The notes beneath the pieces were generated by a model. It was not told where the DNA came from and did not search any database. It saw only the letters and a list, made by a program, of their open reading frames with translations. Positions 1 through 6,391 of a stretch of DNA of 61,903 nt are shown piece by piece (position 1 is the stretch's first letter; the number at the start of each line of letters is the position of its first letter). The DNA lies in assembly GCA_028825265.1 (NCBI GenBank), contig JAPKAM010000006.1, positions 1 to 61,903 of the forward strand, in the 5' to 3' direction. This DNA comes from Planctomycetota bacterium. GTDB lineage: Bacteria; Planctomycetota; UBA8108; UBA1146. Made by a program: the position numbers and the translations under genes.

Positions 1-181
1 CATCGATACCCGTCCCAGTGATGCATTCGTGCTCGCGGCGAGGATTGGATTTCCGATTCACGTTTCGCAAGACGTACTTGACCAGGTCAAGGATGTGAGC
101 CATCTCATCTTCGATGACAATTCCCTTCCAGAATTCCCTCCCCTTGGGGATCCTGGATCATCGGATGAGGAGACCGATTGA
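1..181 (+). CDS. Bifunctional nuclease family protein (DUF151/BFN), C-terminal end only
   Basis: Only the last 59 codons lie in the window, read in the frame starting at base 2 and ending at TGA 179-181. The peptide opens IDTRPSDAFVLAARIGFPIHV, which matches the 'RPSDAxxLAxRxGxPIxV' core of the DUF151/bifunctional nuclease family; an acidic tail follows (DEETD at the end). Family members are small proteins reported to have nuclease activity in some plants and bacteria; the role here is unknown. The stop overlaps the start of the next gene (TGATG), so both are probably co-transcribed. The N-terminal domain cannot be seen. Confidence 0.7.
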   Translation, partial: IDTRPSDAFVLAARIGFPIHVSQDVLDQVKDVSHLIFDDNSLPEFPPLGDPGSSDEETD

Positions 182-654
182 TGTCACATGATTGGCCTCG
201 ATTTCTGGTAATCTTGTTTCCACTGCTGCTCCTGTACCCTGTAGCGTGCAAGCATATCCCCGATGTGGATCGCCATTTCCAACGATCGGCTTCGCTGGAG
301 ACGGTGCGCTATTTCCGCTATGCCATCGATGCGAGTCAATTCGATGCCGCCTACCATTGCCTCACCGATTCAACACGAGAACAACTCTCTGCACTGGCTT
401 TCCAGGCAATGATTCGATTTGTGGATGTCCCCCAGCTCGGTGGGCTCGGTCTCACGGACTTGCTGGTTTGTTCAGACATCGATGGCATCGAAGAAGTCCC
501 TGCGGGAGGAGGATCCGATCGTTGGGTGACTCTCATTTGGCATTCCGAAGATCAGTACATCGAATATTCCCTGAGACTCCAGCCCGGATCCGCTGGCCTG
601 TGGCAAATCGACCTGTTCGCGACGCGGGGTGTCGACCTGACAGGCTCCCCGTGA
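181..654 (+). CDS. Small hypothetical lipoprotein
   Basis: This 157-residue protein has no family I recognise. Residues about 8-22 are a hydrophobic stretch ending LLLYPVAC, a plausible lipobox with Cys as the lipidated residue, so it is probably an exported lipoprotein. The mature part (RYFRYAIDASQFDAAYHCLTD, then a beta-rich C-terminus) resembles the small NTF2/DUF4878-type folds that often follow lipoprotein signals, but this is inference. I chose ATG 181, which overlaps the upstream stop; an in-frame TTG at 178 is the alternative. The 3' end overlaps the cysteine desulfurase start (GTGA). Confidence 0.6.
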   Translation: MSHDWPRFLVILFPLLLLYPVACKHIPDVDRHFQRSASLETVRYFRYAIDASQFDAAYHCLTDSTREQLSALAFQAMIRFVDVPQLGGLGLTDLLVCSDIDGIEEVPAGGGSDRWVTLIWHSEDQYIEYSLRLQPGSAGLWQIDLFATRGVDLTGSP

Positions 655-1808
655 TCTCGAATACTTACCTCGATCACAATGCAACGACCGCGCTACACCC
701 CCAAGTCGCCGAAAAGATGGCTCAGTGGTTACAAACTACGGGTCCTGCCAACGCATCCAGTTTGCACCAACACGGACGAGATGCTCGCAAACAACTCGAC
801 GATGCTCGCGACCAGTTGTCATCCCTGTTTGACGTCGAGGCCTCGGAGTTTCACTTCACCAGCGGGGGGACCGAATCGAACAATCTAGCATTGACTGGAC
901 TGGCTCCCATCGACGCTCCACTGTTCGTCGGAACCACTGAACATCCTTCGGTGCTGGAGCCCGCTCGGCAGCAATGGCAACAGGGTCGCGCCGGTGGCCT
1001 TCTCGAAGTGGACCGATCGGGAAGGATCTGCGATTTCGAGGTGACGGAGGGGGCCCTTTATTCGATCCAGTGGGTCAACAACGAAACCGGAATCAGCCAG
1101 GACATCCCGCAGTTGGCTCGCCACATCCATGATGGCGGAGCACGCCTTCACATCGATGGTGCCCAGGGATTCTTCCGCCTTCCTCAATCGATTCCAGAAC
1201 TGTCCGTCGATGCGGCCACGATCACCGCCCATAAGTCCTTTGGGCCGGTCGGAGTGGGTGCCTTGTGGATTCGAAAAGGGCTCCTCATCGAACCGCTTCT
1301 TCGTGGCGGGCCGCAGGAGAAAAAGATACGACCTGGAACCGAGAACCTGCTGGCGATCACTGGATTCGGTGAACTGGCCAGAGTCGCTCACTCGACGCCG
1401 TTGTGGGATGTGGCGGCACTTCGACTCGCCAGAGAAGCACTCGTGACTCCACTTCAACAGGTTCCAGATTGCAGGATTGTCCCTCATCAAGAAGACGATT
1501 GGCCTGGTTGTGTTCATGTTGGTTTTCGCGGAGTTCATGCCGAGACCTTGCTGGTTCGCCTCGATATGGCGGGCATTTCCGCGTCCAGTGGATCCGCATG
1601 TTCATCCGGGGCCCGTGAACCCAGTCATGTTCTGGCGGCGATGGGAATCGACATCGATTGGATTCGTAGCTCGATTCGACTCTCTCTGGGTCCGGTCGAA
1701 AGAACTGCCGAGAATTCCATCGAGCAGTTGTCCAAGGTGGGCTCTCAACTGGCGGCCATCGTCGCACAACTTCGCCAACGGAACTTCAAGACTCCCCCGG
1801 GTGGATAA
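651..1808 (+). CDS. Cysteine desulfurase (NifS/IscS-like class V aminotransferase)
   Basis: A PLP enzyme that removes sulfur from cysteine to give alanine and an enzyme persulfide for Fe-S clusters or thiolated tRNA. The 385-residue protein starts at GTG 651, overlapping the upstream stop. It opens with the typical YLDHNATTALHP. TSGGTESNN (70-78) binds PLP phosphate, HIDGAQ (167-172) carries the PLP-ring Asp, and THE AHK motif (193-195) gives the PLP lysine K195. The mobile-loop cysteine is C317 in SGSACSSG, so the key residues are present. No scaffold gene (iscU, sufU) is adjacent, so the sulfur acceptor is unknown. The stop lies inside the T-tract of the opposite-strand terminator. Confidence 0.9.
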   Translation: MISNTYLDHNATTALHPQVAEKMAQWLQTTGPANASSLHQHGRDARKQLDDARDQLSSLFDVEASEFHFTSGGTESNNLALTGLAPIDAPLFVGTTEHPSVLEPARQQWQQGRAGGLLEVDRSGRICDFEVTEGALYSIQWVNNETGISQDIPQLARHIHDGGARLHIDGAQGFFRLPQSIPELSVDAATITAHKSFGPVGVGALWIRKGLLIEPLLRGGPQEKKIRPGTENLLAITGFGELARVAHSTPLWDVAALRLAREALVTPLQQVPDCRIVPHQEDDWPGCVHVGFRGVHAETLLVRLDMAGISASSGSACSSGAREPSHVLAAMGIDIDWIRSSIRLSLGPVERTAENSIEQLSKVGSQLAAIVAQLRQRNFKTPPGG

Positions 1809-1846
1809 AAAAATAGGCCTGGGTCTCGACGAATCGAGACCCAGGC
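1806..1846 (-). terminator. Rho-independent terminator of the MamK-like operon
   Basis: A perfect 12-bp stem (1817-1828 with 1835-1846) encloses the loop ACGAAT. Read on the minus strand it is followed by TATTTTTTTA (1806-1815). It ends transcription of the 1879-3695 minus-strand operon. It overlaps the stop codon of the convergent cysteine desulfurase. Confidence 0.85.
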
Positions 1847-1878
1847 TGAGTAGGGGGGAGTGCAATGGGGTTTTGTGA

Positions 1879-2976
1879 TCAGCCACGCATGCGAGTCCAA
1901 TATTCAGCGGGCATCTCCTGAGCCAATTTGAGTGCTCCCTGGGCACCGGCGTAGACGGGATCGTCGACGATCAAGACTCGACCACCGCCGAGGCTTTCAA
2001 GGCCGCTCTCGAGAGACTCTTGTAGTCCGAATACCTGTGAGCCACCGCCACTGACGATGATTCGATTGCGAATCAGATGCTGGAATTCGGGATCGAAACT
2101 GGCCACCAGGCTCTGAATCGCCTCTGTGATCCAAGGCACCAACTCTTCGACGGCGCTACGAATCTGATCGGTGATGTCTACCGGAGTTGGACGCCCGGCC
2201 ACCGGGAAGGTGACCAATGCCCGCTTCTGGGTATCGATCACGCTGCTGAATCGCTCCTTGGCCACCTTGATCATGTTGGAAGTGAACTGCACTTCAGGAT
2301 GAGCCTCTCGAATCAGTTCGGCGAGTCTTTGGTCGACATAATTGCCGGCCCGGAAGACCGTGACCTGATCCTCGACTCCCGGAAGGCTACCCGCCATGCG
2401 ACACAGATCGATGGTGCCTGCACCGATGTCGATGACGATGGCATTATCCAGGGCGTCGAGAGCATAGGCGACGGCGAACGGTTCCGAAACGACCATCACG
2501 CCTTCGATCCCGGCCTCGTTGGCCAGATCTACGATCGCCTGCTTGTTCTCTCGTGTGGCTTCTGCCGGGGCACCAATCACTGCACATACTGCCTGATCAG
2601 GCCTCGGGTTGCAGGAACGGCGCAGTGCAGAAAGCAACGTGACACCTGCCTGGCGTGATGCTTCCTGGTCTGCACCGCTGAGTTCGGTGTAAGCCAGGTT
2701 GCCATCCTTTAGCGGATAGCAGGTGTTGAGTGCGAGCCGATTCTTGATGACCGCATCTCCGACCAGTGTTTGACCTCCGAGCACCTTGGCCGCGACGGAG
2801 TCCTTCGGCCAACCGACCAGACTGGCCATCACTTCTCTGGATCCATTGGAACTCGCGACGGCGCTCCTGCTGGTTCCAAGATCGATTCCAACGTGAAGAA
2901 GACTCGTCTTGGAGTTGAGCTTCGGAAGTGCGACATCCTGGCGCTGACTACTGGATGCTTTTTTCGATGATTTCAT
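1879..2976 (-). CDS. MamK-like bacterial actin (filament-forming ATPase)
   Basis: A 365-residue actin-fold protein clearly distinct from the MreB gene at 10949. The ATPase signatures are in order: phosphate-1 GIDLGTS (30-36), phosphate-2 VIDIGAGTIDLC (181-192) and adenosine loop SGGGSQVFGL (309-318). Segments recalled as typical of the magnetosome actin MamK recur colinearly: GWPKD (55-59), YPLKDG (87-92), CAVIGAPA (131-138), VVSEPFAVAYALD (162-174), EDQVT (202-206), AGNYVD (210-215), FDPEFQ and, near the C-terminus, GALKLAQEMPAEYW. MamK polymerises into cytoplasmic filaments that position magnetosomes. The first 25 residues are a polar basic extension. It overlaps its upstream partner gene by ATGA and is followed by a strong terminator. 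No other mam gene lies in the window, so the cargo may be something other than magnetosomes. The actin superfamily call is near certain, the MamK subfamily call strong. Confidence 0.85.
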   Translation of the reverse strand: MKSSKKASSSQRQDVALPKLNSKTSLLHVGIDLGTSRSAVASSNGSREVMASLVGWPKDSVAAKVLGGQTLVGDAVIKNRLALNTCYPLKDGNLAYTELSGADQEASRQAGVTLLSALRRSCNPRPDQAVCAVIGAPAEATRENKQAIVDLANEAGIEGVMVVSEPFAVAYALDALDNAIVIDIGAGTIDLCRMAGSLPGVEDQVTVFRAGNYVDQRLAELIREAHPEVQFTSNMIKVAKERFSSVIDTQKRALVTFPVAGRPTPVDITDQIRSAVEELVPWITEAIQSLVASFDPEFQHLIRNRIIVSGGGSQVFGLQESLESGLESLGGGRVLIVDDPVYAGAQGALKLAQEMPAEYWTRMRG

Positions 2977-3695
2977 GACGACCTTCCTTCTCGGGGCTGG
3001 GAGGGGGAATCTCCCGGTTGTGGACCTTCCGAGATGGAGCGGAGAGCCACGTTGGCCTGGAACAACTGGTCCAGGAGTTCTGATTTCTTGTAATCAAAGG
3101 GCGACTTCACCTCGAGTTGATCGATTTCGGGATCACCGGTTCCGGCGATCGCGTGATCGGTCGCTTGAAGTGCTAGGGTTAATTCTTCTATTCTCATTTC
3201 GAGCCTTTCGACCTGTGTGTTCTGGGTATCCCTCACCGTCGCCAGTTCTGATCTCCAGTCCCGTGCGATGAGTCGTGATAACTGGACCAGCAACGCCTTT
3301 TCCCTCTGACCGAGCGGGGAATCCGATGTAGTGGAAGAATCGGGTTCAGCGGTCTCGGTGGGGGGAGTCGAAGCGACGACTGGTGGCGGAATTCTAATCA
3401 AAGGTACGGTTGTTTCGGTCACTCCTGCGACCTTTACATCTTTGGCCGCCACAGGATCGATCGGACACATGTACTGCCGAGCCCGTTCGATGATCTGTTG
3501 ACGCTGTTCGGCGGGCAGTGGCACTTCACCCAGCAATTCAAGCAGTGCTTGGGCAACCGCTTTCTTGGCGTTCTCTCGGAACTGAGATGGTGTGACGACG
3601 CGGAGCTTCTGAATTCCCTTCTCCTGCAGTTCTTTCAACAGATGCACTGAAGTTTGGGGAAGTGGCAGTGGGGTGTCAGCGGAGTCAGGCTTCAT
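2973..3695 (-). CDS. Coiled-coil protein co-transcribed with the MamK-like actin
   Basis: Unrecognised 240-residue cytoplasmic protein with no signal peptide or membrane segment. I chose ATG 3695 because AAAGGA lies 6 bases upstream; the frame stays open further 5' but with no comparable ribosome site. Three parts are visible. A helical N-terminal region (about 10-78) contains QKLRVVTPSQFRENAKKAV and a glutamine-rich helix. A Pro/Thr/Ser linker follows (about 95-130). A charged helix rich in heptad-like spacing comes next (about 135-190, RLEMRIEELTLALQ), then FDYKKSELLDQLFQANVALR near the C-terminus. Its stop overlaps the actin start, so the two are translated together; an adaptor or filament-binding role is inferred from that arrangement only. 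Confidence 0.65.
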   Translation of the reverse strand: MKPDSADTPLPLPQTSVHLLKELQEKGIQKLRVVTPSQFRENAKKAVAQALLELLGEVPLPAEQRQQIIERARQYMCPIDPVAAKDVKVAGVTETTVPLIRIPPPVVASTPPTETAEPDSSTTSDSPLGQREKALLVQLSRLIARDWRSELATVRDTQNTQVERLEMRIEELTLALQATDHAIAGTGDPEIDQLEVKSPFDYKKSELLDQLFQANVALRSISEGPQPGDSPSQPREGRSS

Positions 3696-4088
3696 CGTCG
3701 GTCCTTTCTGACAAGGTGGCACTTCCACCTCGGTTCGAGAGAACAGAGTGGCAAATGGCGTGCCCGCTCCGATGGCCGCACCGATACTCGTCGTTCGGGA
3801 GTTCCCGTGCTCGCAGGACCAATTCCGTTCCAGTCGTCCGTGTTGTTGACAATCCATGGACGGAGAGTCGATCGATGTTGGGGGGTGCCGTAAACATGGC
3901 TCAAGTGATACAATCGGTCTCTCTGACCGTAATTCTGCCCTGAGAATCGGTGAGTCGAGGAAGAAATGATCCGGAACCATGGACTTCAATTGGCCCTTGC
4001 GGGGCCTATAAGGCCAATTCACACTTCACTTGAGGATCCCTCTTCCCTTTTCTAATCGTGAACCTTTGTCGCCGAACAGGAGTCTCAA
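3696..4088. other. Divergent intergenic region between MamK-like operon and dockerin gene
   Basis: I see no convincing gene here; the ORFs present are overlapping frames without ribosome sites. It must hold the minus-strand promoter for the MamK-like operon, which I cannot place, and the plus-strand promoter described at 3985-4019. Confidence 0.5.
3985..4019 (+). promoter_or_regulatory. Candidate promoter with 8-bp inverted-repeat operator
   Basis: A possible -10 TATAAG (4007-4012) is preceded by TTCAAT (3985-3990) at 16-bp spacing. A perfect inverted repeat, AATTGGCC (3988-3995) and GGCCAATT (4012-4019), brackets the spacer and -10, which is where a repressor would bind. The downstream gene starts at 4089. 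The -35 is a poor match. Confidence 0.4.
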
Positions 4089-5441
4089 ATGCCACGCTTT
4101 AAAATCTCGATGAGGGTCACCCCGCTCTCGGTCATGCTGCTCTCGGTCATGCTGCTCTCGATCATGCTTCTCTCGGGTCAAAGTGCTCACGCTCAGGATC
4201 CCGGGTACATCTTCAAATTTGATACCAGTTCATCGGGGCCTTCGGGGGCCACGGTCACGTCTCGAGCGTTGATTGATAATCTCGGCGGTGACCTAGCAGG
4301 GTGGTCGATTGCCATCTGCCACGATGCCAACATGGAAGTGGTAGAGGTGCTCAGCGGCACGGCATCGACCACGGCCAATTCCGGTGGACCCGCTGATTTT
4401 GATGAACTCACGCTCTTCCCAGGTTTCGGAGTTCGTCAGGGGGTGGTGGTCAATTTCGTCGGAATCAACAATCTACCCAGCGGGCAGGACCATGAAGCGA
4501 TTGTCATGCAGACGTTGTTACTCGGTCCCGACGACACCTTTGCAAGCATCCAGTATTGCACCGAGACTTTCCCAGGCGACAGCGCTGCTTCTGACAATCT
4601 AGCCGTGGCTCCAGGCGGAGTGGCCATCACTCCGACCACCGAAGATGGATTGATCGAGATTGGTGGATTACTGCCGTTTCTCCTCAGCGCCAACCCTTCC
4701 GCCGCTTCGGTCGAACAGGGCATCGATGTCGATGTTCAGATCCTGGTCGATACGCCAGACATCAACTACGGCTTCTCCTTTGGCTTTGCCCACTCCGGGG
4801 CTGCACTGTTGCTGACCGGAGCCGACCTCGGTGCGGCATTGAGTGCGTTCAACGGCGGTGCAGGTCCTGAGTACCTGTTGATCGATATTGAGCCCGAGGG
4901 TGCCGATGGTCTGATCGTCGCCTGCCTATACTCGATCAGCGATATCAGTGTGATGTCCGCCGGTACTGACCAGGAATTGATGGTGGCACACTATCAGGCG
5001 CTCGATACGGCACCGATCGGATCGACCAGTCTCAATTTCACGTCCGATCTCGTGCCCCAGGCACCATCGCCGCCGACCGCCATCGTCTTCTCGCTCGGCA
5101 ACGGAGGTTCTGCAGTGGTCAATACCAGTGGCACCAGCATCCAAATCCTCGAAGGAGTGGTCGGTGTTCAGTTCACACGCGGTGATTTCGATGGGAATGG
5201 AAATCTCGATCTGGGCGATTCAGTCAACCTGCTCAGCTACATGTTTAGCGGTGGTGCGGCTTCGCTGTGTGAGAAGGTCGCCGATATCGATGACAATGGA
5301 ATCATCGTGCTAGGAGATCCAATACTGCTGCTGAGCTACATGTTCAGTGGTGGACCTCCACCGCAGGCACCGTTCGAGACCTGTGGCATCGATCCCACCG
5401 AAGATGATCTGACTTGTGAAGTCTTCGATTCCTGTCCCTAG
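4089..5441 (+). CDS. Secreted protein with cohesin-like domains and C-terminal dockerin-type repeats
   Basis: A 450-residue exported protein. A signal peptide (about 1-35) ends in SAHAQ with an Ala-x-Ala cleavage site. Two beta-sandwich regions follow (about 37-190 and 205-355) that look like the cohesin-like fold common in planctomycete surface proteins. The C-terminus has two dockerin-like calcium loops, GDFDGNGNLDLGD (from about 365) and ADIDDNGIIVLGD (from about 398), each followed by LLSYMFSGG. The protein ends in a Cys-containing tail (CGIDPTEDD). The start is ATG 4089, with CAGGAG 6 bases upstream. Dockerins bind calcium and in cellulosomes dock to cohesins; in planctomycetes they are widespread with unproven partners. 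A second protein of this design is at 58737. Confidence 0.8.
   Translation: MPRFKISMRVTPLSVMLLSVMLLSIMLLSGQSAHAQDPGYIFKFDTSSSGPSGATVTSRALIDNLGGDLAGWSIAICHDANMEVVEVLSGTASTTANSGGPADFDELTLFPGFGVRQGVVVNFVGINNLPSGQDHEAIVMQTLLLGPDDTFASIQYCTETFPGDSAASDNLAVAPGGVAITPTTEDGLIEIGGLLPFLLSANPSAASVEQGIDVDVQILVDTPDINYGFSFGFAHSGAALLLTGADLGAALSAFNGGAGPEYLLIDIEPEGADGLIVACLYSISDISVMSAGTDQELMVAHYQALDTAPIGSTSLNFTSDLVPQAPSPPTAIVFSLGNGGSAVVNTSGTSIQILEGVVGVQFTRGDFDGNGNLDLGDSVNLLSYMFSGGAASLCEKVADIDDNGIIVLGDPILLLSYMFSGGPPPQAPFETCGIDPTEDDLTCEVFDSCP
4125..4175 (+). repeat. 15-bp tandem repeat inside the signal peptide
   Basis: CTCTCGGTCATGCTG is present twice exactly (4125-4139, 4140-4154), once with two changes (4155-4169) and then partially. 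It encodes the repeated hydrophobic pentapeptide LSVML/LSIML, so copy-number change alters signal-peptide length in steps of five residues without a frameshift. Confidence 0.85.
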
Positions 5442-5524
5442 CGGCCGAACCGCTCGGTTCTTTCCCCGCAACCGGTGCGAGTTTACAATCGACGCTCTTT
5501 CATCCTAATCCAGAGGAGGAGTCG

Positions 5525-5821
5525 ATGGTGGAGCCCGGTGCGATTTCGATTCAATATCCTGAGGGGACTCAACCCGCCTCCGCGCAAATCGCGCGAGAGG
5601 CCCCTCAGGTCACTTCTTCCGCCACTCTCCTGCACTGGTGCGTGTTTCCGGGAGACAGGGTCGAGAAGGATCAGGAGTTACTCCTGGTCGCGGAGGGGCA
5701 CTCCTTGCATTCGGTCTCTGCTCCGATCGCTGGAACTCTTCTGGTCCACTGGTCCGAGGCGGGTGACCCGGTCGCCATCGGTGAAACTCTGGGCTGGATG
5801 CGGCCCAACGAAGCGGGTTAA
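5525..5821 (+). CDS. Lipoyl/biotinyl-like domain protein lacking the modified lysine
   Basis: A 98-residue protein starting at ATG 5525 behind a strong AGGAGGA (5514-5520). Residues about 30-95 follow the lipoyl/biotinyl-carrier pattern: LHWCVFPGDRVEKDQELLLV, then SVSAPIAGTLLVHW and GDPVAIGETLGWM. In true carriers a lysine eight residues before the Pro of the (S/A)P-x-x-G turn is lipoylated or biotinylated; here that position is His (VAEGHSLHSVSAP). It therefore probably cannot be modified in the usual way and may be a structural or regulatory relative. No 2-oxoacid dehydrogenase or carboxylase gene is nearby. Confidence 0.65.
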   Translation: MVEPGAISIQYPEGTQPASAQIAREAPQVTSSATLLHWCVFPGDRVEKDQELLLVAEGHSLHSVSAPIAGTLLVHWSEAGDPVAIGETLGWMRPNEAG

Positions 5822-5885
5822 GCGGATTGTTTTTGACCGGAATATCCGTACCTAGGGAATCCACCGGGTGTTTTCCAGCCGCTTC

Positions 5886-5916
5886 TTTAACTCTAAACAA
5901 ATAAACAACTTACTAT
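5886..5916 (+). promoter_or_regulatory. Candidate promoter of the structured RNA
   Basis: This AT-rich island has TTTAAC (5886-5891) and TACTAT (5911-5916), spaced by 19 bp. Both are moderate matches to a sigma-70 promoter and would start a transcript near 5923, just upstream of the hairpin series. Confidence 0.3.
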
Positions 5917-5919
5917 GAT

Positions 5920-6248
5920 CCTCGCGAGCACATCGCGAAGAAGTGGTTGAAATACTTCCACTTCTTCTTCCCTGACCAATTCACCCTGCCCTCAGGACAT
6001 CGTTCTAAACCGTTTCATTGTTCGTGCTTAGCCTACCCATGGGGCGAGTAGGACATTTGGCACGATCGATGCTTTGGAACAGTGGGCTCTTTGGGACAGG
6101 GGAGTTGGAGAGATCCTTCGAAAGAAGTCTCTCGCGCAAGGCCACCAAACCGCAACGGATTGGTGATCTCCCCGAGGCAGCATTGCTGCCTTCCTTGCTA
6201 CATTTCTTTCCGAGGAGGCGCCATTTCCCCGATGGCGCCTCTTTTTTT
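5920..6248 (+). ncRNA. Candidate structured non-coding RNA (about 325 nt), unassigned
   Basis: No credible gene lies here, but the plus strand carries a chain of complementary segments ending in a strong terminator. The stems are TCGCG/CGCGA (5922-5938), a 10-bp stem (5937-5946 with 5958-5967), GTGC/GCAC (6024-6027 with 6060-6063) enclosing CCTAC/GTAGG (6032-6036 with 6048-6052), and GGGGAG/CTCCCC (6099-6104 with 6168-6173). The last encloses two side-by-side hairpins: GAGAGA plus CTTC closed by a GAAA tetraloop (6108-6133), and CACCAA plus CCG (6143-6165). A perfect GGCAGC-ATT-GCTGCC hairpin follows (6176-6190). I do not recognise tmRNA, RNase P, SRP or 6S signatures. The paired hairpins and the joining GCGCAAGGCC resemble c-di-GMP-I (GEMM) aptamers, but the conserved 5' GCAAACC is missing. 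It lies between a plus-strand gene and the minus-strand elongasome operon. Confidence 0.5.
6215..6248 (+). terminator. Strong rho-independent terminator
   Basis: The 10-bp stem GAGGCGCCAT/ATGGCGCCTC (6215-6224 with 6232-6241) has a 7-base loop and runs directly into seven T residues (6242-6248). It ends a plus-strand transcript with no protein gene nearby, which supports the non-coding RNA. Confidence 0.9.
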
Positions 6249-6391
6249 GTGTCTTCATCACGATGGGTTCCTCGCTGCTGGAAGGATGTTCTCCTCTGGA
6301 TCCTCAGTGACTCTGCTCGAAGGATCATCGAAGGAGAAGAGATCTAGCCATCGATGAAGGCACCACGGTAGATGGCACCTAAAACGTAGGG

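Noticed and set aside
192-650. N-terminal extension of the cysteine desulfurase to base 192
   Set aside because: That part is the lipoprotein gene in another frame; the enzyme's conserved start follows GTG 651 directly.
885-1538. 217-codon minus-strand frame opposite the cysteine desulfurase
   Set aside because: It is a shadow of the real gene, whose catalytic residues are intact on the plus strand.
1879-3695. Calling this a magnetosome island
   Set aside because: No other mam or mad gene is visible; only the actin is MamK-like.
6099-6190. Calling this a c-di-GMP-I (GEMM) riboswitch
   Set aside because: The hairpin layout and part of the joining segment match, but the conserved 5' GCAAACC is absent and no downstream gene is controlled.
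6018-6357. Overlapping open frames inside the structured RNA region
   Set aside because: They cross a strong terminator, lack ribosome sites and resemble no protein.
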